From: Halorubrum rutilum
Lineage (GTDB): Archaea; Halobacteriota; Halobacteria; Halobacteriales; Haloferacaceae
Direction: 5' to 3'
DNA length: 64,000 bases
Assembly (NCBI RefSeq): GCF_024494565.1
Contig: NZ_JANHDN010000005.1
Location: 186,001 to 250,000, forward strand
The position numbers and the translations under genes were made by a program. Below are positions 42,952-52,016 of this stretch, in pieces; the stretch's first letter is position 1, and every line of letters starts with the position of its first letter. Below the pieces are notes generated by a model that made no database searches, was not told the DNA's origin, and worked only from the letters and a program-made list of their open reading frames with translations.

Positions 42952-43634
42952 GGCTCGTCCGTCGACGGTCGCGTGTCCGTCGACGGTCGCTCGACCGACG
43001 CGCCGTCGCCGGTCGGCGGGGCGCGTTCGGCCCCTCCGTCTCCGTCCCGCGCGCTCTCGCCTCTCGACCTCTCGGAGCCGTCGGTCACCGCTCGTCGAAT
43101 CGCGGTGAGCTCCCGGAGGATCTCGTTCAGCACGTCGTCCTCGGCGGTCGAGTCCCGCTCGCTTCCCTGTCGGCGGTCGACCTCCCTCGCGATCAGTTCC
43201 TGGACGGACGCCGGGTCCGGGATGCTCCTGAACTGCAGTTCGACGCCCGAGCCGCCGGCCGTGCTGACGTCGACCGAGCCGTACCCGAACGACGACCCGA
43301 GCGCGGACTGGGAGTAGGAGGTGTTCTGCACCTTGTCGAACCCGATCTGTTGGACGTCACGAGAGAGGATGCCCCGCTTGCTGTAGAGGCCCCGGTTCGT
43401 CACGACGTAGTTCGTGTTCCGGTACTGGAGGTACGCCGCCGCGAGGACCGGGAGACCGATGAGCACGAGCGAGAGCGGAATCCCGACGATGAACGCGGGG
43501 ACGACGCTGTACCTGTGCGGCGTGCTCGCCCACAGGATCGATTCGCCGTCTTCGAGCGTGAGCCAGTCTAAGTCGATATCCACGGTGTCGGACGAACCGC
43601 CGTTCGGCTCGTCCCGGAGGGCCGTATCGGACAT
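42948..43634 (-). CDS. bPH2-domain membrane protein with helical tail
   Basis: A 228-aa protein: acidic N-terminus, two membrane helices (about 40-62, 65-82), a bPH2 domain with KVQNTSYSQSALGSSFGYG near residue 103, then a helical region (LNEILRELTAIRRAV) and a Ser/Asp/Arg-rich tail. The start at 43634 (MSDTALRD) was chosen over a longer frame with non-coding-like residues. It is the first gene of a two-gene operon, mirroring the bPH2 pair at 694-3107. Confidence 0.8.
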   Translation of the reverse strand: MSDTALRDEPNGGSSDTVDIDLDWLTLEDGESILWASTPHRYSVVPAFIVGIPLSLVLIGLPVLAAAYLQYRNTNYVVTNRGLYSKRGILSRDVQQIGFDKVQNTSYSQSALGSSFGYGSVDVSTAGGSGVELQFRSIPDPASVQELIAREVDRRQGSERDSTAEDDVLNEILRELTAIRRAVTDGSERSRGESARDGDGGAERAPPTGDGASVERPSTDTRPSTDEP

Positions 43635-43913
43635 GCGAGGCCCGGTACGCGGGCGAGTCAAAAAACCGTACCGACGGCCGGAAGGCGTCCCGTCGAATCG
43701 AGTACCGGCGTTCGGCTCGAATCCGGCCGAGACGGGCTTCCAGTCGTTTCCCGTTCTTCCGGCCGATCTCGGCCGTTGCGCGGCGCGATTTCGCCGATAT
43801 CCTTCGGCGGGTCTCGACCTCAAATTCGATATAACATAATATGGTTTATCTATGAAAATCACGACGGAAATCTGTCGATGATAGACCGACGGAATACCAC
43901 TGCGGCCCGCAAC

Positions 43914-44948
43914 TCACTCCAACAGTCGGTAGACGTTCGCCTCGTACGTCTCCCGGACCTGGTCGCCCCAGTTGTGCGTGTAGGTGTCGATCACGTCATC
44001 GGCGACGTCGCCGCGAAGGTACTTGACCACGCCGCGGTCGCCGGTCCGGTCGCGCAGGTGCGTCGTGAAGAAGTGCCGGAAGTAGTGGGGCGTGACGTTC
44101 TCCGCGGCGCCGCCGCCGGTCCGATACCAGCCCGCCTCGCGGGCGTACCGCTCGACGACGTGTCGTACCGCCTGCGGGTCGAGTCGCTCCCCCCACCCCT
44201 CGGCCGTACCGGCGAACAGCGGATCCGCCGACGAGGGGCTGTCCGGCCGGATCGCCAGCCACCGCTTCAGCGTCCGGGCGAGCTCGTCGTCGACGGGGAT
44301 CACTGTCCCGCGCTTGCGCTTGTTCGACGCCGTCCGCACCTCGCCGTTCAGCTCCTCGCCGACGGACGCGTCGGGGGTCACGTACAGCGAGTTCGGGCGA
44401 TCCGAGAGCACCGCTCGCGTCCCGAGATCGTACGCGTCCCGGAGCTCGGGGTCGTCGACGGCGAGGTCACGGAGGTCGAGGTTGCAACACTCGCCGACCC
44501 GCATCCCGGTCTTGAGCAGCGTCACCACGAGGGCCCGATGGAGCGGGTGGCGGACACCGGCGACGAACTCGCGCATCGCCGGCACGGAGATGTCGCGCCG
44601 AGCGGGGTCCTTGTCGACCGTCTCGTCCATCTCCTCCATCACGAGCGTCATGGGGTTCCCCTCGAAGACGCCGACCTCCGTCATGTAGCCGTAGAACCGG
44701 TGGAGGTAGGCGGCGTACGTCGCCACCGTGCTGTCCGCCACGTCGCCGCGCAGCGAGTGGACGAACGACATGCAGTCGCGGTGCGTCGCCGACGCGGGCG
44801 TCGTCTCCGGGCCGAGGAACGCCTCGAACCGGCGGAGGACGCGCTCGTAGGACTCTCGGGTGCGCTCCGTCTTGCCGTGGTACGTGAGGTCGTCGACGAA
44901 GTATCCCACCGGGTCCGAGACCTCCTCCGGCGCGCGGGCGCTACTCAT
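43914..44948 (-). CDS. XerC/D-like tyrosine recombinase
   Basis: A 344-aa recombinase. An N-terminal SAM-like domain (about 5-95) is followed by a catalytic domain with Arg in KTGMRVGECCNLDLRD near residue 160, the HYFRHFFTTHL box (HxxR) near 290, and the Tyr in DDVIDTYTHNWG near 325; all key residues are present. I used the ATG at 44948, which overlaps the end of the upstream DUF5805 gene. The chromosomal base composition and absence of a tRNA or repeat nearby suggest a resident recombinase rather than part of a recent insert. Confidence 0.88.
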   Translation of the reverse strand: MSSARAPEEVSDPVGYFVDDLTYHGKTERTRESYERVLRRFEAFLGPETTPASATHRDCMSFVHSLRGDVADSTVATYAAYLHRFYGYMTEVGVFEGNPMTLVMEEMDETVDKDPARRDISVPAMREFVAGVRHPLHRALVVTLLKTGMRVGECCNLDLRDLAVDDPELRDAYDLGTRAVLSDRPNSLYVTPDASVGEELNGEVRTASNKRKRGTVIPVDDELARTLKRWLAIRPDSPSSADPLFAGTAEGWGERLDPQAVRHVVERYAREAGWYRTGGGAAENVTPHYFRHFFTTHLRDRTGDRGVVKYLRGDVADDVIDTYTHNWGDQVRETYEANVYRLLE

Positions 44949-45321
44949 CGCTGAGGGTGTACCCGCCCTTTCGCCCGTTGTACTTGACGCGGTTCCGGTC
45001 CTGCAGCGCGTCGAGCGCCTCCTCCAACTGATCCTCGAAGTCCCCGACCACTCGCTCGACGAGCTCGTCCCACGAGAGCGGCCCGTCGGCGAGCGCGGCT
45101 TCCACCCTGGTTTCGAGGCTCTCACCCTGGGGGTTAGACCCGGACGGACCGGGTTCGGCGGCCGTCTTCGAGTCGACCGTCGAGAATCCCCGACGACCGG
45201 CCTGTACCATCGTCCTGACGAACTCGCTCTGTGACATGTCGAGCTCGTCCGCGTGCTCTCGCCACCGATCCTTCTGCTCGGCGGGAACGTACGTCTTCAC
45301 CGAGCGGCGGTCGTCGCTCAT
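44941..45321 (-). CDS. DUF5805 ribbon-helix-helix-like protein
   Basis: A 126-aa protein. Its N-terminus (RRSVKTYVPAEQKDRWREHADELDMSQ and EFVRTMVQAG) has the pattern of a ribbon-helix-helix DNA-binding domain, and the C-terminal half (SWDELVERVVGDFEDQLEEALDALQ, then NGRKGGYTL) looks like a winged helix. It matches haloarchaeal DUF5805. It overlaps the recombinase start by eight bases, so it likely regulates or assists that recombinase. Confidence 0.78.
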   Translation of the reverse strand: MSDDRRSVKTYVPAEQKDRWREHADELDMSQSEFVRTMVQAGRRGFSTVDSKTAAEPGPSGSNPQGESLETRVEAALADGPLSWDELVERVVGDFEDQLEEALDALQDRNRVKYNGRKGGYTLSDE

Positions 45322-45574
45322 CGTTCGCGTTCCGCTTCTCGGGCCGCCGACTTCAATCTATCCCAGATATCCGGATAAGGTCATTTATACTGGGTTCTAG
45401 TCCCCCAAATTCGCCGTTCTAGACCATGTATATGAAATTCTGGTTCCAAGAATTTGGCTTGTAGTATTAGATATAGGGATATTAATTTTCGAAATCGGTC
45501 GTATTTCGGCGGTCAGAAAAACCCCGTGCGATCCCACTCGGGTTCTCCGATCAGTCGAGTCGTCATCTTTCTCC
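45322..45574. other. AT-rich intergenic region upstream of DUF5805
   Basis: This stretch contains several TATA-like strings and the 8-bp inverted repeat CCAAATTC (45405-45412) / GAATTTGG (45450-45457). It probably holds the promoter and perhaps the operator of the DUF5805-recombinase operon. No coding frame is supported. Confidence 0.45.
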
Positions 45575-45625
45575 CTCGTTATCCATCTCGCCTCATCATC
45601 CGTCTCGCCTCGTTATCCGTCTCCC
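45575..45625. repeat. Three tandem 17-bp repeats
   Basis: CTCGTTATCCATCTCGC, CTCATCATCCGTCTCGC and CTCGTTATCCGTCTCCC follow one another without spacers (45575-45591, 45592-45608, 45609-45625). They lie in a gene-free stretch between the DUF5805 operon and the HisG-like gene. Confidence 0.7.
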
Positions 45626-45816
45626 AGCCTCGATCCAACGCGACGTCGCGAGGTGGGGCAGGGCATCGCCAGCCCGGTATGCTGGTCGTTCGTCGCTCCC
45701 GACTTCCTCGGCGCCTCACTCGGAACGGATGGTTTCCCACGACGGAACCGACCGCTCGCGGTGTCGTGGATCGCCCGCAACAGATGTATCGAATACCGCT
45801 ATAGAAACTGCCGGGA
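45626..45816. other. Intergenic sequence after tandem repeats
   Basis: No gene is supported; short frames here are Arg/Pro-rich shadows. It lies downstream of the HisG-like gene's stop. Confidence 0.4.
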
Positions 45817-46722
45817 TCAGATCCGGATCTCGGAGGTCGCGTCTTCGGCGTCGAGGGCGGCTATCGCGCGCTCGACCCGCGGGTCGCCCTCGGCCGCGTT
45901 CCGCATCAGGACGGTCTCGCTCGGGAAGAGGTGCTCCCCGACGACGAGCCCGTGGTCGCGGGCCGTCGACCCGGTGACGGTGAGGTAGACGCCGACGCCG
46001 GTTCGCGCGATGCCCGCCTCCTCCTCCTCGTCCGGCTTCGGATAGACGAAGTCGATCCCGTCGAGCGCGTCCGTGCCCAGCACCGCCGTGACCAGCCGCT
46101 CGTACCGAGGCGAGATACACAACGACCCCTCGTAGTCGGCGAGGAACGCGCGGTCGAGGTCGGTTCCGGGTCGGAGCCGATCGGGGCGAGCCATCAGCGT
46201 GTGATAGACGGTGTCTCCGAGCCCGTTGACGACCCGAACGTCGGTGTCGACGGGGTCGATCCGGTCGTTGACGTCGGCGATCTCGCCGAGTCCCTCCGGT
46301 CTGATCCCGACGACCTCCTCCAAGACGAGGTCCGCCGAGTCGAAGCCGAGCGCGAACTCGTGGGTGCGGAGGGCGCGGAACGGCTCCTCGCGGCCGACGA
46401 GCTTCAGGCTGACGTCGCCGAGGTCGACCGTGGCGGCGTCGAAGACGATCCGGCGCGGCTTCCCGTCCCGGTCGTCGCGCAGCAGCGTGAACTCCGGCTC
46501 CGTCGGCGCGTTCGGGTCGGAGTACTCGGCGAGCCGCTCGTAGGGGCCCGCCTCGGCCTCGACGCGGTCCTTCGTGATCGCCTTCTCGTAGCGGAGCGTG
46601 TTGCTCACGCCGTCCGCGAGCCGCTCCAGCCGGTCGTCGCGGCCGACGGTCGCGATCCGTTCGAGGACCGCTTCGAGGGGCCGGCCCTTCCGCGGGACGG
46701 CGACCGGTACCGGTTCGCTCAT
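45817..46722 (-). CDS. HisG-like (ATP phosphoribosyltransferase fold) protein
   Basis: A 301-aa acidic protein. The N-terminus (VPVAVPRKGRPLEAVLERI) mirrors the start of HisG (ALPKGRL), and the region near residues 245-275 (GVGVYLTVTGSTARDHGLVVGEHLFPSETVLM) mirrors the phosphate-binding TGxTLxxNGL element of HisG. The middle, however, lacks the usual HisG active-site segments. It therefore looks like a divergent paralogue of unknown activity rather than the histidine enzyme. No his gene is near. Confidence 0.6.
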   Translation of the reverse strand: MSEPVPVAVPRKGRPLEAVLERIATVGRDDRLERLADGVSNTLRYEKAITKDRVEAEAGPYERLAEYSDPNAPTEPEFTLLRDDRDGKPRRIVFDAATVDLGDVSLKLVGREEPFRALRTHEFALGFDSADLVLEEVVGIRPEGLGEIADVNDRIDPVDTDVRVVNGLGDTVYHTLMARPDRLRPGTDLDRAFLADYEGSLCISPRYERLVTAVLGTDALDGIDFVYPKPDEEEEAGIARTGVGVYLTVTGSTARDHGLVVGEHLFPSETVLMRNAAEGDPRVERAIAALDAEDATSEIRI

Positions 46723-46829
46723 TGTCCGAGGTGGGTCGCCGCGGGTGAAACGGGTTGCGCTTTCCGTCGGGAGACCGAGGCTCCCGTCCGACGCGCTCGC
46801 AACGAAGAGAGGTCCCGTCGAGACGCCTT

Positions 46830-48521
46830 CTACGGCCCGAACGCCTCGTTGAGCCGCTCCCGGAACGCCTCCAGCTCCTCCAGGTGGTCGTTGATCTCGT
46901 CGAGCTCGGCCTCCACGTCGTCGAGGTCCTCCCCGAGCCGGTCCTCGACCTCCGTCAACCGGGTGTCGACCTCCGCGAGGTCGTCCCAGAGGTCGTCGAA
47001 CTCCTCGTCGAACCGGCCCAGTCGCGACTCCACGTCCTCGACGCGGTCCGCCGTCGCCTCGGCCGCGGCGGCGGCGTCGTCGACCTCCTCGTACAGCGTC
47101 TCGACGTCGTCGTCGACGTCGTCGAGCGCCTCGTCGAGCGCGGCGGTCCGCTCGTCTATCCGCGAGACGTCGTCGGTCACGTCCCCGACCGTCGCCTCCA
47201 CGTCGTCGACGGCGTCCTCGACGCTCGAAACGGTCGTTTCGACCCCGTCAACCCGGTCGCTGACGCCGTCGACGCGCTCCGTGACGGCGTCGACCTCCGT
47301 CGAGACCGCGTCGACGGAGTCGTCGACCTCCGAGACCGCCTCGCGCAGGTCCTCGCGGTCGGCGTCGGCCGCGTCGACCCGCTCGTCGAGGGCGTCCATC
47401 TCGGACTCGACGCGCTCCACCTTCCGGTCGAGCTCGTCGAGGATCTCGCGCGCCGTCCCCTCTCCGTCGATGAACTCCGCGAGCGCGTCGGCGTACGCCT
47501 CGATGTCGGCGACGCTCGACTGGAGGCGAGCGATCCGGACGTCGACGCTCCGCGGGACCCCGACGTCGAGCTCCTCGCTCAGGGTGTCGAGGTCCTCCTC
47601 CGCGACCTCGCCGGCGCGGATCTCGGCGGCCAGCGCGGCCGCGACGCCGTCCTCGGGGGCCGCTCCCGGCCCGGAGCCGGCCGCGGGCGCGTCGCTCCGG
47701 CTGTCTCCGGGCTCGTCGGCCGCGGTTCCCTCGTCGACCCCGAACTCCTCGTCGCCTTCGGTCTCCCCGTCGGCCTCGTCCTCGACGTCGGCGTCGACAC
47801 CCTCGTCGGGTTCGGACGCCGGTTCCGAATCGCCCGTCACCGCCGGGTCGTCGGCGTCGTCCGGGGCCTCGGTCGACGCCGACGACTCGCTATCGCGGAC
47901 CGTGACCGCCGGGGTGCCGACCGCGGAGACGGTGCGCGGCTCGGGGGCGTCGGTCTCGTCGCCTCCGACGGCCACGTCGTCGCCCTCGGCGGTCGGCGTA
48001 TCTCCGGCGTCCGCTTCCGCCGTCTCTGCGGGCGGCGCCTCGTCGGTTCCCGCGTCGGCGACCTGGTCTTCCATCCCCGGAAGGGTAGCGCGATCGCCGG
48101 AGAGCACCTCCCTGACGGCGTCCGTGTCGCCGGCGCCGAGGACGTCTTCGATCTCCTCGCCGACCGGGACGTGCTCGATGACGGGCGTGCCGAGGAACCC
48201 GTCGAGGTCCGGGTCGTCGTCGCGGATCCCGAACACCGTCTCGACGGCGTCGCCCGGGTCGAGCACGCGCTCGAACTCGACGCGGTGGTCCTTGTACGCC
48301 GTCCAGTTCTCGCTCTCGTACTCCGGGTGGAACCCGATGCGGTCCATCGGGAACGACTCCGGGATGCGGTCGACGATCCGCACCCGCACCGGGTCGTCGC
48401 GGGTCGAGGAGAGCTCGTAGGTGACCGCGGGCACGGGGAACGCGTCGTCGGTGAAGGATTTCTCGACGCGAATACCGTCCTCGTCGACGGTCGTCGTCGC
48501 TTCTGCCGTCCGTTCGCTCAT
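46830..48521 (-). CDS. Large coiled-coil protein with acidic linker
   Basis: A 563-aa protein. Residues 1-130 form a globular beta-rich domain (IRVEKSFTDDAFPVPAVTYEL, VRVRIVDRIPESFPMD). Residues about 140-270 are a Asp/Glu/Ala low-complexity linker. From about 290 to the end there is a long regular coiled coil with heptads of V/L (for example RVDGVSDRVDGVETTVSSVE), rich in Asp and Val, resembling tail-fibre or myosin-like repeats. No membrane segment is present. The N-terminal domain is found in other haloarchaeal coiled-coil proteins; the function is unknown. Confidence 0.75.
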   Translation of the reverse strand: MSERTAEATTTVDEDGIRVEKSFTDDAFPVPAVTYELSSTRDDPVRVRIVDRIPESFPMDRIGFHPEYESENWTAYKDHRVEFERVLDPGDAVETVFGIRDDDPDLDGFLGTPVIEHVPVGEEIEDVLGAGDTDAVREVLSGDRATLPGMEDQVADAGTDEAPPAETAEADAGDTPTAEGDDVAVGGDETDAPEPRTVSAVGTPAVTVRDSESSASTEAPDDADDPAVTGDSEPASEPDEGVDADVEDEADGETEGDEEFGVDEGTAADEPGDSRSDAPAAGSGPGAAPEDGVAAALAAEIRAGEVAEEDLDTLSEELDVGVPRSVDVRIARLQSSVADIEAYADALAEFIDGEGTAREILDELDRKVERVESEMDALDERVDAADADREDLREAVSEVDDSVDAVSTEVDAVTERVDGVSDRVDGVETTVSSVEDAVDDVEATVGDVTDDVSRIDERTAALDEALDDVDDDVETLYEEVDDAAAAAEATADRVEDVESRLGRFDEEFDDLWDDLAEVDTRLTEVEDRLGEDLDDVEAELDEINDHLEELEAFRERLNEAFGP

Positions 48522-48627
48522 ACGGAGACCCTCCCGGAGCAGGGGCTTAAATTCCACGGGCCGCGTTTCGGCGCTGATAACCGCCGCGGCCCGGGACTCG
48601 CGGCCTCACCCGGCGAGACTGGACCGC

Positions 48628-49461
48628 CTACAGGTCGATCCGGTCGCCGATCTCGACGATCTCCAGCCGGTTCGGGTGCTCGAAGCTCCGCACGTGCTCG
48701 TGGAGCGCGGTCGGGTCCGCCGTCAGCCCCTTCCACATGTCCCAGTGCGTCGGGACGAGCCGGTCCAGTTCGAGGTCGTTCGCGGCCTCCGCGGCCTCGT
48801 TCTCGTCGCTGTACCACTTCGTGCGGACCGGCTCGCCCGTCTCCTTGTCGGGGACATTGCCGACGGAGCCGAACGCGAGGATTCCGAGGTCGACGTCGAA
48901 CTCGTCTGCGAGCCCCGGGAACGACGCCGCGGGCTTGCTGTCGCCGGCGTGGAACACGGTGCCGGCGTCGTGTTCGATCACGTACCCGACCGGGTGCGTG
49001 GCGTCCGGGTCATGCGTTTCGACGACGTGGACCGTGAACTCGCCGATCCGCAGCTCGTCGCCCTCGGTCACCTCCAGGAAGGCCGCCTCGTCGACGTCCC
49101 ACTCGTCGGTCCAGCGCTCCTCCTCGCGCGCGACCGCGAGCGAGTCGTCGGGCGCGACGAAGTCGGCGTCGGTGTTCGCGAGGATCGGCGCCTGCGAGGG
49201 CCCGTGGACGTGGTCCGTGTGTTCGTGGGTCGCGAGCACCGCGTCCGCCTCGTCGACGTCGGCGGGATCGAACGGGACGGGGATCATCCGGACCGTGCGG
49301 GGCGGGTCGCCCGTCCCCACGTACGGGTCGATCCAGAGGACGGTGCCCTCGCTCCCCTTGATCGCGAAGCCGTTACAGCCCAGGTACCACAGCGCCACCG
49401 TGTCGGGGTCGGCGTCGGCCACCGCGCGCGGCAGCCAGTCGCCCCAGTCGGAGTCGGCCAT
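48628..49461 (-). CDS. MBL-fold metallo-hydrolase (UlaG-like)
   Basis: A 277-aa metallo-beta-lactamase-fold enzyme. The metal motif THEHTDHVHGP (HxHxDH) is near residue 80, ETHDPDATHPVGY near 150 and HAGDSKPAA near 170, with a late THWDMWKG His near 235. The N-terminal WYLGCNGFAIKG and WIDPYVGTG match the UlaG/L-ascorbate-6-phosphate lactonase branch. The substrate is unknown. I used the ATG at 49461 (MADSDWGD). Confidence 0.86.
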   Translation of the reverse strand: MADSDWGDWLPRAVADADPDTVALWYLGCNGFAIKGSEGTVLWIDPYVGTGDPPRTVRMIPVPFDPADVDEADAVLATHEHTDHVHGPSQAPILANTDADFVAPDDSLAVAREEERWTDEWDVDEAAFLEVTEGDELRIGEFTVHVVETHDPDATHPVGYVIEHDAGTVFHAGDSKPAASFPGLADEFDVDLGILAFGSVGNVPDKETGEPVRTKWYSDENEAAEAANDLELDRLVPTHWDMWKGLTADPTALHEHVRSFEHPNRLEIVEIGDRIDL

Positions 49462-49691
49462 GGCAGTCGCTGCGGGGGCGTCCGGGGTAACGATTCCGGA
49501 GTGCGCTCGGATTTCGGGGGGATACTGACACCGTCGCCGAATCGCGTGGGTCTGCAAACGACGGAAGTCCGTCCGACGTCGAACGCGTAAATCACATATC
49601 GCTATATGAATTCGACGGCGCGCGGACGGACGGTCGCGAGGGCGCGATCCCGGGTCCTCGCCGCGGGCGCGTAGGCGTCCGCCGGCCCCGC

Positions 49692-50345
49692 TCACCCGCG
49701 GAAGAGCTTCACGACCTCGTCGACGACGTCCGACTCGACGGCGAGGATGTACCGCTCCGAGGGCTCTAACATCGTCCCCGGACCGGCGAGCGCCTCGCGG
49801 TCGGCGGTCGAAATGAGGAGGCTCCCGGTCGGCAGGGCGACCTCTTCGAGCCGGCGCCCCGCCACCGGGGCCGACTCGGTGACGGTGACCTCGATGATGT
49901 CGAGCTCCGCGGTGGGGAACACGAGCGTCCGGATCCCCTCGCCGGTGAGCATGTCGGCCGCGTGGTCGCCGCCGAGCGATGTCGGGATGAGCGTGGCGTC
50001 GACGACCTCGTCGCGCCCCTCCTCGCTCCGGGCCTCCGACCGGGCGAGCGTCCGGATCGACGGCGAGAGGTGATGCGCCGTCATGCAGATCTCCATGTTC
50101 GTCTCCGTCTCGTCGGTGAGCGCGGCGATCGCGTCGGCGCCGGCGAGGTCCGCCTGCCTCAGGATCGACGCGCGCGTGGCGTCGCCGTGGATGACCGGCC
50201 CCAGGTACGCGTCCGACAGCGCCTCGACGCGCTCCCCGTCGACCTCGATCAACACCACGTCGTGGCCCCGGTCCGTGAGGTTCTCGGCCGCCTGCAGCCC
50301 GACGCGCCCGCCGCCCGCGATGACGAACCGCTTCGGCCGGGTCAT
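49692..50345 (-). CDS. TrkA-type (RCK) regulator, upstream divergent copy
   Basis: A 217-aa protein with an N-terminal TrkA-N nucleotide-binding domain (VIAGGGRVGLQAAENL, residues 7-22, and VVLIEVDGERVE) and a C-terminal TrkA-C domain (VTVTESAPVAGRRLEEVALP near 145). Such proteins bind NAD(H) or nucleotides and gate membrane transporters from the cytoplasmic side. It is divergent from an APC permease and similar in length and layout to the TrkA protein on the other side of it. Confidence 0.86.
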   Translation of the reverse strand: MTRPKRFVIAGGGRVGLQAAENLTDRGHDVVLIEVDGERVEALSDAYLGPVIHGDATRASILRQADLAGADAIAALTDETETNMEICMTAHHLSPSIRTLARSEARSEEGRDEVVDATLIPTSLGGDHAADMLTGEGIRTLVFPTAELDIIEVTVTESAPVAGRRLEEVALPTGSLLISTADREALAGPGTMLEPSERYILAVESDVVDEVVKLFRG

Positions 50346-50558
50346 CGCGGCGACTCGCGGTCGGCGTCGGTATCGATCGGTCTCGGGCTCCGATGCGTCC
50401 GCACCATCGGTTTCGGGCCTCGTCCGCCATCCGGATAAAACGTTATGAGAGTGGATCACATTTACTGACACAGCAGAATCCACCCGACAAATGAAGTGTT
50501 TGCATAATCGCCGCTTCAACTGCACGATGGACGACACAGGAAACGATCGGTCCGACCG

Positions 50559-52013
50559 ATGAGCGGGAGTCAGACTCGGTCCCCCGAGGCCGAGCTCGGG
50601 CTGCTCGACGCGACGATGATCGGCATGGGGGCGATGATCGGCGCCGGCATCTTCGTGCTGACCGGGCTGGCGGCCGAGATCGCCGGCCCGGCCGCCATCG
50701 TCGTCTTCGCGCTGAACGGGGTCGTCACCGCGTTCACGGGGCTGTCGTACGCCGAGCTCGCGAGCTCGATCCCCAAGAGCGGCGGCGGGTACGCCTTCGT
50801 CCGGGAGATCTTCGACGACCTCTCGTCGTTCATCATGGGCTGGATGCTCTGGTTCGCGTACATGATCGCGGGGGCACTGTACGCGCTCGGGTTCGCCCCG
50901 AACTTCCTCGAACTCCTCCACGTCTACGAGATCGTCCCGCCGCCGGGGGAGGTCGGCGCGGTCGCCCTGCCCGTCGTCGACGCGGCGCTCCCGGTCGGCT
51001 TCCTGCTCGCGTTCGTCGCGGTGCTCGGGCTGGTGGCGCTCAACGCGGTCTCGACCGCCGCCAGCGGGAGCGCCGAGACGGTGTTCACGATCATCAAGGT
51101 GTCCATCCTGCTGGTGTTCGTCGCCTTCGGGCTGGCGTCGCCCATGTTCTCGGGCGCGGAGTTCCAGCCCCTGTTCCCGGAGGGGAGCGGCGCGGGCGCG
51201 GTCCTGCCGGCGATGGGCCTCACGTTCATCGCCTTCGAGGGGTACGACCTCATCACGACCGTCACGGAGGAGGTGGAGAACCCCCGCGAGAACATCCCGA
51301 AGGCGATCTTCGTGAGCCTCGCGGTGACCGTCGTGGTCTACCTGGCCGTCGTCGCCGTCGCGATCGGGACGCTCGGCGCGAGCGGGCTGGCCGAGGCGGG
51401 AGAGGCGGGAATCGCCGCGGCCGCGACCTCCTTTATGCCCACGGGACTGCCGATCATCCGGAACGGGGGCGCGCTCGTCGTCTTCGGCGCGGTGTTCTCG
51501 ACGCTGACCGCGCTGAACGCGGTCGTGATCGCCTCCTCGCGCGTCGCCTTCTCGATGGGCCGCGAGGGCCAGCTGCTCCCCTCGTTCGGGCAGATCCACC
51601 ACCGCTACGGGACGCCGTTCGTGGCGATCCTCGCCAGCGCGGTGGTCATGCTCGGCTCGGTCGCGCTGCCGACCCAGAGCGCCGGCAACATGTCGAGCCT
51701 CTTCTTCCTGCTGTCGTTCGTCATCGTCAACGTCGCGGCGATCAGGCTCCGCCGCGAGCGCCCGAACATGCACCGCCCCTACGAGATGCCGTTTTACCCG
51801 GCGCCGCCGCTGATCGGGATCGCGCTCAACCTGGTCCTGACCGGGGTGCTCGTCGAGTACCTGCTCCGGACGGACCCGCTTGCGCTCGCGCTCAGCGCGG
51901 CGTGGATCCTGCTCGGCGGCGCCGCGTACCTCGCGCTCAACCGGTTCCGCGCGGAGCCGGACGCCGGCTCCGCGGCGGCCGACACCGAAATCACCCCGGA
52001 GGCCGAAGACTGA
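50559..52013 (+). CDS. APC superfamily permease
   Basis: A 484-aa permease with about twelve membrane helices. Conserved elements are GMGAMIGAGIFVLTG in helix 1 (residues 22-36), SIPKSGGGYAFVREIF in the helix 2-3 region, FIAFEGYDLITTVTEEVENP near 222-241, and SRVAFSMGREGQLLP near 325. The ending is acidic. It resembles cationic amino-acid transporters of the APA group. Its stop codon is three bases before the ATG of a TrkA-type protein, so transporter and regulator are one transcription unit. Substrate unknown. Confidence 0.88.
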   Translation: MSGSQTRSPEAELGLLDATMIGMGAMIGAGIFVLTGLAAEIAGPAAIVVFALNGVVTAFTGLSYAELASSIPKSGGGYAFVREIFDDLSSFIMGWMLWFAYMIAGALYALGFAPNFLELLHVYEIVPPPGEVGAVALPVVDAALPVGFLLAFVAVLGLVALNAVSTAASGSAETVFTIIKVSILLVFVAFGLASPMFSGAEFQPLFPEGSGAGAVLPAMGLTFIAFEGYDLITTVTEEVENPRENIPKAIFVSLAVTVVVYLAVVAVAIGTLGASGLAEAGEAGIAAAATSFMPTGLPIIRNGGALVVFGAVFSTLTALNAVVIASSRVAFSMGREGQLLPSFGQIHHRYGTPFVAILASAVVMLGSVALPTQSAGNMSSLFFLLSFVIVNVAAIRLRRERPNMHRPYEMPFYPAPPLIGIALNLVLTGVLVEYLLRTDPLALALSAAWILLGGAAYLALNRFRAEPDAGSAAADTEITPEAED

Positions 52014-52016
52014 CCC

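Noticed and set aside
43800..43913. AT-rich patch upstream of the bPH2 pair as an insertion scar
   Set aside because: It is only about 100 bases, has no repeat or tRNA partner, and can be explained as the promoter of the bPH2 operon.
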